A DNA stretch of 64,000 nt. It comes from Clostridiales bacterium. Lineage in GTDB: Bacteria; Bacillota; Clostridia; Christensenellales; Aristaeellaceae. This document shows, piece after piece, positions 1 through 13,128 of the stretch (the stretch's first letter is position 1; each line of letters opens with the position of its first letter). The notes below the pieces were generated by a model, which did not search any database, was not told the DNA's origin, and was given only the letters and a program-made list of their open reading frames with translations. The stretch spans positions 51,633 through 115,632 of the forward strand of contig SFFH01000008.1 of assembly GCA_004557905.1 (NCBI GenBank), in the 5' to 3' direction. Position numbers and translations under genes: made by a program.

Positions 1-129
1 ATGCTCTATGGAAACAGCGGCGGCTATCCGTCCTACGCGTCCGCAGCGGCGATCATCCTCTTTGCCGTCGTGCTGACAATCACCTGCATCAACCTGCTGA
101 TCTCTACGAAGCACGTCCATTATTCGTGA
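1..129 (+). CDS. Sugar ABC transporter permease, C-terminal fragment
   Basis: The first 42 codons stay open from the window edge to a TGA at 127-129. They encode a Gly/Tyr/Ala-rich loop, one hydrophobic helix and a short polar tail, which is how MalF/UgpA-type inner-membrane permeases of carbohydrate importers end. The gene starts outside the window, so the ATG at base 1 is probably internal. A MalG-like permease and a solute-binding lipoprotein follow 11 bases later, giving the usual permease-permease-binding protein order of a CUT1 importer. The substrate cannot be read from this fragment. Confidence 0.7.
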   Translation: MLYGNSGGYPSYASAAAIILFAVVLTITCINLLISTKHVHYS

Positions 130-140
130 GGGCATGAGAC

Positions 141-2639
141 ATGACACAACAAACTGATTACGAGAAAACCGGAAAATCGGTCAGAGCTGGCAAGCGGATG
201 ATGAATGCGCTGGTCTACGCGCTTTTGACGCTGTGGGCGCTGATGGTGCTGTTCCCGTTCTACTGGATGGTGCTCACGTCCGTCAAGAGCTACGGCGCAT
301 ACAACTCAGAATACATTCCACAGCTGTTCACGCTTTCGCCGACGCTTGAAAACTACATCGAAGCGTTTACTGCGGTGCCGCTGGCCAGGTATTTTGTCAA
401 TACGCTCATCTTCACTGTGGTGACTACGGCCATCATGATGGCGGTCACCGTTCTGGCGGCCTATGCCTTCGCCCGGCTCAATTTCAGGGGAAAGAATGCG
501 GCGTTTGTGATCTTCCTGTCCCTGATGATGATCCCCAGCGAACTGGTGGTCATCACCAACTTTGTGACCATCACCAGCCTGAACCTGCGCAATACGTTCC
601 TCGGCCTGATTCTGCCGTCGGTCACGTCCGTCTTTTACATCTATCTGCTCAAGGAGAACTTCGAACAGGTACCGGACGACCTGTACTATGCGGCCAAGGT
701 GGACGGCACATCGGACCTTAAATACCTGTTCAAGGTGATGATTCCGATCTGCAAGCCGACAATCGTGACAATTGCCATTCTCAAGGTCATCGAGTGCTGG
801 AATTCCTATGTGTGGCCGCGGCTTGTGACCGACGATGAAAACTACTTCCTGGTGTCCAACGGCATTCAGGCGATCCGAGAAAGCGGCTTCGGACGGGAGA
901 ACATCCCGGCGATGATGGCGGCGGTCGTATCCATCTCCGTGCCGCTGATTGTGCTGTTCCTGATCTTCCGGCAGAAGATCCCTGATCTTCCGGCAGAAGA
1001 TCATGGCCGGCGTGGCGAGAGGAGGCACAAAGGGATGAGCCAAAAGCGCGCGGCGCTGCTGCTTATGGGTCTCATGCTCTGCCTGCTCGCGCTGTCGGGC
1101 TGCCACGGCTCCAGGGGGCTGGAGGCCTTCGAGGTCCCGCAGGAATTCGACGGGACGCAGCAGCATGAGATCACATTCTGGGCAAAGAACGACACCAACA
1201 TGACACAGGTGGCGATCTACGAGGACGCCATCAAGGGGTTTGAAGCGCTGTATCCGAATATTAAAGTGAATCTGCGCCTGTATACGGATTACGGCAAGAT
1301 CTACAACGACGTGATCACCAACATCGCCACCCAGACCACGCCGAACGTCTGCATCACCTATCCGGATCACATCGCGACATACATGACCGGCACGAACAGC
1401 GTCGTGCCGCTGGACGCGCTGTTTGCGGATGAAAAATATGGCCTGGGCGGCAGCGAGATCCGCTTTGACTCTCCAGCGCAGGAGGAAATCATCGGGCAGT
1501 TCCTCAGCGAATGCGTGCTGGGCGGCAGGCACTATGCGGTTCCGTTCATGCGTTCCACAGAGGCCTGCTACGTCAACAGAACCTATGTCGAAGCGCTCGG
1601 CTTCACGCTGCCTGAAACGCTGACCTGGGACTTCGTCTGGACGGTTTCGGAAGCCGCCATGGTCAAGGATGAAGCGGGGAATTTCCTGGTCAACGGGCAG
1701 AAGGTGATGATTCCCTTCATCTATAAGTCCACCGACAACATGATGATCCAGATGCTGCGGCAGAAGGGCGCCGGCTATTCGACCGATGACGGCGAAATTG
1801 AAATCTTCAATGACACGACCCGGTCGCTGCTGTGCACCGTTGCGGAGCACGCGAAGAGCGGCGCGTTCTCGACGTTCAAAATCTCCAGCTACCCGGCCAA
1901 CTTTCTGAACGCCGGGCAGTGCATCTTTGCGGTGGACTCGACGGCCGGCGCTACCTGGATGGGGCCGGATGCGCCGCTGATTGACATCAGCGAGGACAAG
2001 CTGGTGGATTTTGACATCGAGGTCATGATGATCCCGCAGTTTGATCCCGGGCATCCGCAGATGATCTCCCAGGGCCCGTCTGTCTGCATCTTCAACAAGG
2101 AGGATCCGCAAGAGGTTCTGGCCTCCTGGCTGTTCACGCAGTACCTGCTGACCAACGACGTGCAGATCGCCTATGCGGGCACCGAGGGCTATGTGCCGGT
2201 CACGTCAAAGGCGCAAAGCTCCGACGCGTATCAGGATTATCTGGCACGAAGCGGCGAGGACAACAGCACGCATTACGACGTGAAGATTATGGCGTCGAAG
2301 CTGCTGCTTGACAACACGCAAAACACGTTCGTCACGCCGGTGTACAATGGCTCTGCCTCTCTGCGCAGCGCGGCTGGCCAGATGATCGAAGAGGTGACGA
2401 AGGCCGTCCGCAGAAAAAAGACGGTGGACGATGCGTTCATCGAGAAGCTGTACGCCGACATGACGTCGCTGTACCGCCTGGATCAGATCGCTGGGCAAGG
2501 GGGAAAGGCGGCAGTGATCGGCGAAGACGATCTCGGCCCGCTTCCGTCCGCCGCCGTCGCCCTGATCGCCGCGCTCGTCGGGGCCTGGGTGCTGATGGGC
2601 GCATACGTGCTCCGGCAGCGGCTCAGAAAGAAAAAGTGA
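141..2639 (+). CDS. MalG-like sugar permease fused by a frameshift to the solute-binding lipoprotein (832 codons as written)
   Basis: As written this is one open frame, but it is really two genes. Residues 1 to about 280 are a MalG-type permease with an N-terminal helix, several membrane segments and the EAA loop (AAKVDGTSDLKYLFKV, about residue 180) that docks on the ATPase. An exact 22-bp tandem duplication at 959-1002 then shifts the frame. Removing one copy gives a 291-residue permease with a normal tail (FRQKIMAGVARGGTKG) that stops at TGA 1036-1038, overlapping the ATG of the binding protein at 1035. The permease tail is thus replaced and the frame runs into the lipoprotein. A strain mutation or an assembly error is more likely than a functional fusion. 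Confidence 0.75.
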   Translation: MTQQTDYEKTGKSVRAGKRMMNALVYALLTLWALMVLFPFYWMVLTSVKSYGAYNSEYIPQLFTLSPTLENYIEAFTAVPLARYFVNTLIFTVVTTAIMMAVTVLAAYAFARLNFRGKNAAFVIFLSLMMIPSELVVITNFVTITSLNLRNTFLGLILPSVTSVFYIYLLKENFEQVPDDLYYAAKVDGTSDLKYLFKVMIPICKPTIVTIAILKVIECWNSYVWPRLVTDDENYFLVSNGIQAIRESGFGRENIPAMMAAVVSISVPLIVLFLIFRQKIPDLPAEDHGRRGERRHKGMSQKRAALLLMGLMLCLLALSGCHGSRGLEAFEVPQEFDGTQQHEITFWAKNDTNMTQVAIYEDAIKGFEALYPNIKVNLRLYTDYGKIYNDVITNIATQTTPNVCITYPDHIATYMTGTNSVVPLDALFADEKYGLGGSEIRFDSPAQEEIIGQFLSECVLGGRHYAVPFMRSTEACYVNRTYVEALGFTLPETLTWDFVWTVSEAAMVKDEAGNFLVNGQKVMIPFIYKSTDNMMIQMLRQKGAGYSTDDGEIEIFNDTTRSLLCTVAEHAKSGAFSTFKISSYPANFLNAGQCIFAVDSTAGATWMGPDAPLIDISEDKLVDFDIEVMMIPQFDPGHPQMISQGPSVCIFNKEDPQEVLASWLFTQYLLTNDVQIAYAGTEGYVPVTSKAQSSDAYQDYLARSGEDNSTHYDVKIMASKLLLDNTQNTFVTPVYNGSASLRSAAGQMIEEVTKAVRRKKTVDDAFIEKLYADMTSLYRLDQIAGQGGKAAVIGEDDLGPLPSAAVALIAALVGAWVLMGAYVLRQRLRKKK
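959..1002 (+). repeat. Exact 22-bp tandem duplication causing the permease frameshift
   Basis: Bases 959-980 and 981-1002 are identical. Twenty-two is not a multiple of three, so the second copy shifts the permease frame by one base just before its natural end. Deleting either copy restores an ordinary permease C terminus and an ATGA stop/start overlap with the next gene. Confidence 0.9.
1035..2639 (+). CDS. Extracellular sugar-binding lipoprotein of the ABC importer, from its own start
   Basis: From ATG 1035 the product has 534 residues. AGGAGG at 1020-1025 lies nine bases upstream, so independent translation is likely despite the upstream frame fusion. The N terminus is a lipoprotein signal peptide ending in a lipobox (LSGC), so the protein should be tethered outside the membrane. 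The body (HEITFWAKND, then a long alpha/beta region) fits family 1 extracellular solute-binding proteins of CUT1 importers. Unusually, the C terminus has a second hydrophobic helix followed by an Arg/Lys-rich tail, so the protein could be anchored at both ends. The sugar is unknown. Confidence 0.8.
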   Translation: MSQKRAALLLMGLMLCLLALSGCHGSRGLEAFEVPQEFDGTQQHEITFWAKNDTNMTQVAIYEDAIKGFEALYPNIKVNLRLYTDYGKIYNDVITNIATQTTPNVCITYPDHIATYMTGTNSVVPLDALFADEKYGLGGSEIRFDSPAQEEIIGQFLSECVLGGRHYAVPFMRSTEACYVNRTYVEALGFTLPETLTWDFVWTVSEAAMVKDEAGNFLVNGQKVMIPFIYKSTDNMMIQMLRQKGAGYSTDDGEIEIFNDTTRSLLCTVAEHAKSGAFSTFKISSYPANFLNAGQCIFAVDSTAGATWMGPDAPLIDISEDKLVDFDIEVMMIPQFDPGHPQMISQGPSVCIFNKEDPQEVLASWLFTQYLLTNDVQIAYAGTEGYVPVTSKAQSSDAYQDYLARSGEDNSTHYDVKIMASKLLLDNTQNTFVTPVYNGSASLRSAAGQMIEEVTKAVRRKKTVDDAFIEKLYADMTSLYRLDQIAGQGGKAAVIGEDDLGPLPSAAVALIAALVGAWVLMGAYVLRQRLRKKK

Positions 2640-2660
2640 CCGGATCAGGGCAGATTGACG

Positions 2661-2689
2661 TTGATTTATGGCGGCTTTGTCTGTATAAT
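2661..2689 (+). promoter_or_regulatory. Putative sigma-A promoter of the small secreted protein gene
   Basis: TTGATT at 2661-2666 and TATAAT at 2684-2689 are separated by 17 bases. They lie about 45 bases before the start at 2733. Confidence 0.65.
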
Positions 2690-2732
2690 GATGCTGTGTG
2701 CTGAGCATACATCATAGTAGGAGGAAACAAAT

Positions 2733-3404
2733 ATGAAGAAGTTACTTGCTGCTTTGCTGACCCTTTCCATGACTCTTGTGATCTGCGCTGCGATGGCCGA
2801 GGGCGTGATGACGCACGCGGACTACATCGCCGCTGAGATCGACGCCGAGGTCGTCGTGGAGACCTATGTGCAGGCCAAGCAGTCCTGGTGGGACAACAAG
2901 GCCACCGTGTATTGCCAGTCCGAGGACGGCGCGTATTTCCTGTACGAGATGGCCTGCCCGGAGGAGGACTACGCCAAGCTGGTTCCGGGCACGAAGATCA
3001 GGGTGACCGGCTATAAGGGCGAGTGGGCCGGCGAGGTCGAGATCGTCGATGCGACGTTTGAAATCCTCGAGGGCAGCTACATCGCCGAGCCGGTGGACAT
3101 GACCGCGCTGCTGGGCACCGACGAGCTGATCGCGCATCAGAACGAGCTCTCCGTCTTCAAGGGCATGACGATTGAAGCGATTGAGTACAAGAACGGCCAG
3201 CCGGGCGACGACATCTATGTGACTGCCTCTGTGAACGGCCAGAGCTACAGCTTCTGCGTGGAAGTGTACCTGACCGGCACCGACACCGACGTGTACAAGG
3301 CCGTGGGCGAGCTCAAGGCCGGCGACGTCGTGGATATTGAGGGTTTCCTGTACTGGTATGAGGGCGCGAACCCGCACATCATCAGCGTGAATCCTGCCGC
3401 CTGA
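2733..3404 (+). CDS. Small secreted protein, possibly OB-fold
   Basis: The 223-residue product starts with a signal peptide (Lys-Lys, hydrophobic core, AMA cleavage site near residue 22). The remainder is acidic and beta-rich. Phrases such as YAKLVPGTKIRVTGYKGEW and LKAGDVVDIEGFLYW resemble OB-fold proteins, and the two halves look like a duplicated fold. An AGGAGG sits nine bases before the ATG. The gene has its own promoter and terminator, so it is monocistronic. No catalytic motif was seen and the function is unknown; export across the membrane is the only firm prediction. Confidence 0.7.
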   Translation: MKKLLAALLTLSMTLVICAAMAEGVMTHADYIAAEIDAEVVVETYVQAKQSWWDNKATVYCQSEDGAYFLYEMACPEEDYAKLVPGTKIRVTGYKGEWAGEVEIVDATFEILEGSYIAEPVDMTALLGTDELIAHQNELSVFKGMTIEAIEYKNGQPGDDIYVTASVNGQSYSFCVEVYLTGTDTDVYKAVGELKAGDVVDIEGFLYWYEGANPHIISVNPAA

Positions 3405-3432
3405 TTCCTGAATAACACACACAATGCATCTC

Positions 3433-3461
3433 CAGTCCGCTTCCAAATAGGAGGCGGACTG
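3433..3461 (+). terminator. Rho-independent terminator after the secreted protein gene
   Basis: A 12-bp stem (3433-3444 with 3450-3461, one G-T pair) closes a five-base loop and is followed by CTTTAT. The T tract is weak. Confidence 0.7.
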
Positions 3462-3554
3462 CTTTATACTCAAAAGCATTACGGAATACTACGGAATAAT
3501 GATGACAAATTTCTTAAATCAACCAACTTATATTTGACTTTGGCAAAAACGGCG

Positions 3555-3583
3555 TTGTAAAAATCCGGGTTTTCATGTATAAT
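3555..3583 (+). promoter_or_regulatory. Putative promoter of the ATP synthase operon
   Basis: TTGTAA at 3555-3560 and a perfect TATAAT at 3578-3583 are spaced by 17 bases, about 80 bases before the first gene of the operon. No other good promoter was noticed between here and atpC. Confidence 0.7.
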
Positions 3584-3663
3584 GTTTAAGTCGGAGATTT
3601 TTGATTGTATGGTTTTGCCTGCACACTCACCGACGGACAGGATCATCCAGCTTGGGAGACAAA

Positions 3664-3891
3664 ATGAAGTATCTGTCTTTATTGATATGGGTGGGACAGT
3701 TTGGTTTTTCCTGTATATTTCCCACCTGTCTGTTTTTGATGCTGGGCATTTATCTTCAGCATCGGTTTGACCTCGACGTATGGATCGTGATTGTGCTGGG
3801 AATCATCGGATTTCTGACCAGCCTCAGCACGGCGCGTTCCTGCCTGAGATCCATCCGCAAAGAGATCGACCGGATCAGTAAGGATCCATGA
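3664..3891 (+). CDS. AtpZ/AtpI-like small membrane protein
   Basis: The ATG at 3664 follows GGGAG by five bases, which makes it better than the in-frame start at 3601. The 75-residue product has two membrane helices separated by a short polar turn and a basic, charged C terminus. This is the plan of AtpZ-family proteins that open many bacterial atp operons and are thought to help ion supply or c-ring assembly. It is the first gene of the operon and precedes a longer subunit I gene. The assignment rests on size, topology and position more than on sequence motifs. Confidence 0.6.
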   Translation: MKYLSLLIWVGQFGFSCIFPTCLFLMLGIYLQHRFDLDVWIVIVLGIIGFLTSLSTARSCLRSIRKEIDRISKDP

Positions 3892-3949
3892 TGGCCGGGA
3901 GTATGTAAATCTGTGTCGCTCCAAATGTGAAAGTAAGAGGAATCCTTCT

Positions 3950-4423
3950 ATGAAATTACAATCTGCTTCTCAGCATGAGATCAAACGGATTGCCTGCGGA
4001 ACGGCTGTGGGCGGCGTTTTGCTTGTTGCTGCAATGTTTGTGCTCAGCAGGATGGGCATTGGCACCTTTGACTATCGCGTGCTGACCGGCGCGCTGAGCG
4101 GATGCATCGTTGCGATCATCAATTTCGCGCTGATGTGTGTCACAATTCAGCGCGCGGTGAACATCGGCGAGCAGAAGGCGATGAAGTCGTTCATTCAGGG
4201 AAGCTACAATGGGCGCCTGCTCCTGCAGGCAGGCTGGATTGTTGCAGCCTACCTGATGCCGTGGTTCAATGTGATTTCCGCGGCTGTTCCGCTGCTGTTT
4301 CCCAATCTTTCAATCTACTATCTGCAGGCAAGAGGCAAGCTGGTGACCCCCAGCGAGCGTAAGAATCCGCCGCCCGAGGAGATGGAGGAGTCTGAGGATC
4401 ACAAGGGCAGCTTTGAAGTGTGA
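3950..4423 (+). CDS. atpI: ATP synthase subunit I
   Basis: The 157-residue protein has four hydrophobic helices and a hydrophilic acidic tail (NPPPEEMEESED), as expected of AtpI. In known systems AtpI is a membrane chaperone that helps assemble the c ring and is not part of the finished enzyme. It sits directly before atpB, its usual place. The start has AGAGGA upstream. Having both an AtpZ-like gene and atpI is common in sodium-type F-ATPase operons. Confidence 0.75.
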   Translation: MKLQSASQHEIKRIACGTAVGGVLLVAAMFVLSRMGIGTFDYRVLTGALSGCIVAIINFALMCVTIQRAVNIGEQKAMKSFIQGSYNGRLLLQAGWIVAAYLMPWFNVISAAVPLLFPNLSIYYLQARGKLVTPSERKNPPPEEMEESEDHKGSFEV

Positions 4424-4478
4424 AGGTAAAGTGTAAACAATAGAATTCGTTCATCAATACGACGAGGAGAGCAACACT

Positions 4479-5357
4479 ATGGAAGTATCCATTAACGGCG
4501 CAAGAATTCTCCACACCTTTGAAAATGTTCCGCTGCTGGGCAGTGTGCAGATCACGCAGACGCTGGCGGTCAGCTGGCTGATCATGGTCATCATCACGGG
4601 ACTGTGCATCTGGCTGGGATCGGGCTTGAAGGTGACGAACATCTCCCGCAAGCAGGCCGTGGCAGAGATGGGCTACAACGCGATCGTGAACTTCGTGCGC
4701 GGCAACATGGGCCCGGAGTTTGACCGGTACATCCCGCTGGTGTGCACGATCTTTATCACCAGCGTCATTTCCAACCTGATCAGCCTGCTGGGCATCTGGA
4801 GCCCGACAGCCGACCTGATGACGGAGCTGGCATGGGCGCTTGTGGTGTTTGTGCTGATCACCTATCACAAGATCAAGGCGTCGGGTATCGTGGGCTATCT
4901 GCGCGGCTTCCTCGATCCGATCTTCATCCTGCTGCCCATCAACGTCATGTCCGAGTGCTTCACGCCGATCTCCATGGCCTGCCGTCACTTTGGCAACATC
5001 CTGTCCGGCACGGTCATCAGCGCGCTGATTTATGCGGCACTGACGGCGGCAAGCAACGCGCTCTTTGGCGCGCTGGGCTCCAGCCTTGTGATTGCGGTCA
5101 TCGTGACGGTGCTCGGTCTTGTTCCGGCGGTGATCGGGTTCAGGCAGAAGAAAAAGCGTCTGCTGATTCCGGGCGCCGTTGTCGCCATTCTCGGCGTGCT
5201 GGCGATCCTCACGAATCTCGGTGCGGCCTATCCGTGGCTGACCCTCGGTATCCCGGCCATTCCGAGCCTGTACTTCGACTGGTTCAGCGGATGCATTCAG
5301 GCGTTCATCTTCTGTACGCTGACCACTCTCTTCATCAAACAGGCCGCAGGCGATTAA
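4479..5357 (+). CDS. atpB: F-type ATP synthase subunit a
   Basis: This 292-residue integral membrane protein forms the ion half-channels beside the c ring. The essential arginine is visible as Arg169 in MACRHFGNILSG, on the long horizontal helix conserved in all a subunits. Several membrane helices precede it. The protein is somewhat longer than the common 220-270 residues because of a basic insert (GFRQKKKRLLIPG) between later helices. A GAGGAG lies upstream of the ATG. The gene lies between atpI and atpE. Confidence 0.93.
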   Translation: MEVSINGARILHTFENVPLLGSVQITQTLAVSWLIMVIITGLCIWLGSGLKVTNISRKQAVAEMGYNAIVNFVRGNMGPEFDRYIPLVCTIFITSVISNLISLLGIWSPTADLMTELAWALVVFVLITYHKIKASGIVGYLRGFLDPIFILLPINVMSECFTPISMACRHFGNILSGTVISALIYAALTAASNALFGALGSSLVIAVIVTVLGLVPAVIGFRQKKKRLLIPGAVVAILGVLAILTNLGAAYPWLTLGIPAIPSLYFDWFSGCIQAFIFCTLTTLFIKQAAGD

Positions 5358-5373
5358 GCCCGCTGCCATTTGA

Positions 5374-5691
<318 letters not shown>

Positions 5692-5739
5692 TCCCCGGCG
5701 GATTCATAGCGACAAAATTTGCCGGAAGGAGGCAGCACA

Positions 5740-6242
5740 ATGGATCTTTACCAGTCCCTTGTGACGGTAAACCCTGTAACCCTGATTGCGCAGATCTGCA
5801 ACCTGTTCTTGCAGATGTTCCTCGTGAAGGTTTTCTTCCTGGACAAGATCAAGGCGATCATCGACGCGCGCCGCGAGGCTGCGGACAAGGAGATCACCGA
5901 CGCCCGGACGGCGAAGGAAGAGGCCATGGTCATCAAGGCGACCTACGAGCAGAACATGCTTGAAAGCAAGGCAGAGGCGGAAAAGATCCTGCAAAGCGCC
6001 CAGCAGACCGCTGCAAAGCGCGGCGAGCAGATCATCAGCGACGCGCAGAAGACTGCTGTTGCCATGAAGCAGAGGGCTGAAGCGGAGATAGCGCAGGAAA
6101 AGAAGCGTGTGCTCAACGAAACCAAGGATGAGATTTCTGAAATCGCCATGGCCATCGCAGGCAAGGTTGTCGGTCGTGAACTGACCGCGAGCGATCATGC
6201 CCAGATGGTGGACAGTTTCATCGACAAATTGGGTGACGAAGT

Positions 6243-6246
<4 letters not shown>
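5740..6246 (+). CDS. atpF: F-type ATP synthase subunit b
   Basis: The 168-residue stator protein has one N-terminal membrane helix (within about residues 8-30) followed by a long Ala/Glu/Lys-rich coiled coil, the standard b-subunit layout. ATG 5740 follows GGAGG by six bases and gives the usual short N terminus; the in-frame ATG at 5719 would overlap this ribosome binding site. The stop overlaps atpH as ATGA. Only one b gene is present, so the peripheral stalk is probably a b homodimer. Confidence 0.92.
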
Positions 6247-8314
<2,068 letters not shown>

Positions 8315-8334
8315 CGGAAAGGAGGGGGTAAGTG

Positions 8335-11020
<2,686 letters not shown>

Positions 11021-11031
11021 ATCCATCACAT

Positions 11032-11071
11032 AAAAAGGAAGGGTATGCTGCAAAGCATGTCCTTCCTTTTT
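11032..11071. terminator. Bidirectional terminator between atpC and recX
   Basis: An approximately 18-bp stem with a GCAA loop has an A-run on one side and CCTTCCTTTTT on the other. It can end the plus-strand atp operon and the minus-strand lgt-pncB-recX operon. Confidence 0.9.
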
Positions 11072-11075
11072 GTCT

Positions 11076-11702
11076 TCAATTCGTAAGCTTCTGCAAGGCC
11101 GTTTTGGCCGTGGAAAAATCATATCCCCGGCGCACAAGCGCCGCAATGATCTTCTGGCGATCAGCCGGATCGGAAAGATCTCTGCCGCGGGACGCCTTTT
11201 CTGCCGCCTGAACGGCCGCGTCCAGGGCTTCCTCTTCATCGACGGAATCGAGGGCTTCGTCGATGTCGTGCTGGCTGACGCCCTTGAGGCGAAGCTCCTG
11301 ACGAATGCGGCGGGCGCCCATTCCCTTGGCGGTACGCGCGCTCACCCACTGCCCAGCGAACGCTGCGTCGTCGATATAGCCCTCCTCATGAAGGCGCGCC
11401 ATCACCCGTGCGATGGTCTGCTCAGGATATGCGTTTTGCCGGAGCGCGCTGACGATTTCCTGCTCTGTCCTGGCGCGGCTTGCAAGCAGCGAGACCGCCT
11501 TGTCAAGCGCAAATGGATAAGAGCGTTCAAGGAGGAAAGCGTGAAACTGCGCGCGGTCAAAGGGCATGCCGCCGCGATAGGGGCGCTCCTTGAGCATCGC
11601 ACGCGGCATGGCCAGGGTTTCACCGGTTGACAGGATCAAGCTGGCCCGGCCATGCACGCGTTTGACGCTTGAAATGGTCAATGTATTGGCGCGCCCGTTC
11701 AT
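11076..11702 (-). CDS. recX: RecX family regulator of RecA
   Basis: The 208-residue product is all-helical, with repeated three-helix units (RTEQEIVSALRQNAYPEQTI; GYIDDAAFAGQWVSARTAKG; GARRIRQELRLKG) typical of RecX. RecX proteins bind RecA filaments and usually limit their growth. The start overlaps the stop of pncB as ATGA, so it is co-transcribed with nicotinate phosphoribosyltransferase rather than with recA. Sequence conservation in this family is low, but the repeat pattern is clear. Confidence 0.85.
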   Translation of the reverse strand: MNGRANTLTISSVKRVHGRASLILSTGETLAMPRAMLKERPYRGGMPFDRAQFHAFLLERSYPFALDKAVSLLASRARTEQEIVSALRQNAYPEQTIARVMARLHEEGYIDDAAFAGQWVSARTAKGMGARRIRQELRLKGVSQHDIDEALDSVDEEEALDAAVQAAEKASRGRDLSDPADRQKIIAALVRRGYDFSTAKTALQKLTN

Positions 11703-13126
11703 CTGCGGTTGGCCAGAAGCTGGAGCTTGAGATCATAGAGCTTCTGAGAGAGGTCGACCTTGTAGCGATGCGGGCGGTTCAGACGCTTGTATTCGTCCCA
11801 GAAGGTCTCCATTTCCTGCTTGGCATAGGCCGCGATCTCGGACAGCGCGGGGGAATCATAGACGAGCTCGCCGTTTTCAAAGACCGGCACAAGCAACTGC
11901 CGCATCCGGTAATCGCAGAGCGTCATGCGCTTCCAGGTGTTCTCCGGATCGAAGATCTCCAGCGGTTCGCCGGAGGAGAAGTCCTCCTCATCGAGAGCAA
12001 GCAGATCCGCCAGGGCCTTGCCGCTGCGGCGGTCGTAGAAGCGATAGAGCAGCTTGACGCCCGGGTTGGTGATCTTCGCAGGATTCTCGGAAATCTTGAT
12101 GCGCGGGACAAATTTGCCGTCAACCTCCTCAGCGGAGAGCTTGTACACACCGCCGAGCGCCGGATTGTCCATGCTGGTGATCATGCGCGTGCCGACGCCC
12201 CAGACGTCGATCGCCGCACCCTGCGCCTTGAGGTCCCAGATGACCTCCTCGTCCAGATCGCCGGAAGCGAAGATCTTCGCATTGGGGAAACCGGCGTCGT
12301 CCAGCATGACGCGCGCCTGACGGCTGAGGAAGGCCAGATCGCCGCTGTCCAGACGGATGCCGACCGGCTCCTTGCCGCGCGCGCGCAGCTCCTTGAAGAC
12401 CGTGATGGCGTTGGGCACGCCGCTGCCCAGCGTGTCATAGGTGTCCACCAGCAGCAGGCAGTTGTCCGGGAAGACGTCTGCATAGGCGCGGAACGCGGTA
12501 AGCTCGTCCTCGAAGGACATGACCCAGCTGTGCGCGTGCGTGCCGCCAACGGGCACGCCAAAGAGCTGACCGGTGAGCACATTGCTCGTGGCCTGACAGC
12601 CGCCGATAATGGATGCACGCGCGCCATAGATGCCTGCGTCCGGCCCCTGCGCACGGCGCAGACCAAACTCCAGCACCTTGTCTCCACGCGCAGACTGCAC
12701 CACGCGGGCCGCCTTGGTAGCGATCAGAGTCTGGTGATTGATGATGTTCAGCAGTGCCGTTTCCAGCAGCTGTGCTTCCATGATTGGCGCGATGACGCGG
12801 AGAATCGGCTCATCCGGGAAGACGATCGTTCCTTCCGGCACCGCGAGGATTTCGCCGGTAAAGCGGAAATCGCTCAGATAGGACAGAAAGGCATCGTCGA
12901 AGATCGCAAGGCTGCGAAGATACTCGATGTCCTCCTGCGTAAAACGGAGATTCTGGACATACTCAATGACCTGCTCAAGGCCCGCAGCGACGGCATAGGC
13001 CGTCACATCGCCGCGCCTGCGATAGAAGAGATCGAAGCATGCACGGTTTTTGTCCTTACCGTAGCGCAGATAACCGTTCATCATCGTCAGCTCATACAGG
13101 TCGGTCATCATCGTTAGATTACGCAT
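11699..13126 (-). CDS. pncB: Nicotinate phosphoribosyltransferase
   Basis: The enzyme joins nicotinate and PRPP to give nicotinate mononucleotide, the first step of NAD salvage (Preiss-Handler route). The 475-residue protein begins MRNLTMMTDLYELTMMNGY, a family hallmark, and contains the conserved SHAHSW-like segment (THAHSWVMSFEDE) and VDTYDTLGSG. ATG 13126 was chosen because it lies just after the lgt stop and gives the usual N terminus; the longer frame would run into lgt. It is in an operon with lgt and recX. Confidence 0.93.
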   Translation of the reverse strand: MRNLTMMTDLYELTMMNGYLRYGKDKNRACFDLFYRRRGDVTAYAVAAGLEQVIEYVQNLRFTQEDIEYLRSLAIFDDAFLSYLSDFRFTGEILAVPEGTIVFPDEPILRVIAPIMEAQLLETALLNIINHQTLIATKAARVVQSARGDKVLEFGLRRAQGPDAGIYGARASIIGGCQATSNVLTGQLFGVPVGGTHAHSWVMSFEDELTAFRAYADVFPDNCLLLVDTYDTLGSGVPNAITVFKELRARGKEPVGIRLDSGDLAFLSRQARVMLDDAGFPNAKIFASGDLDEEVIWDLKAQGAAIDVWGVGTRMITSMDNPALGGVYKLSAEEVDGKFVPRIKISENPAKITNPGVKLLYRFYDRRSGKALADLLALDEEDFSSGEPLEIFDPENTWKRMTLCDYRMRQLLVPVFENGELVYDSPALSEIAAYAKQEMETFWDEYKRLNRPHRYKVDLSQKLYDLKLQLLANRR

Positions 13127-13128
13127 GG

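Noticed and set aside
141..2639. A genuine permease/binding-protein fusion as seen in some glutamine importers.
   Set aside because: The junction contains an exact 22-bp duplication whose removal restores two normal genes; the lipoprotein signal sequence would be buried inside the fusion.
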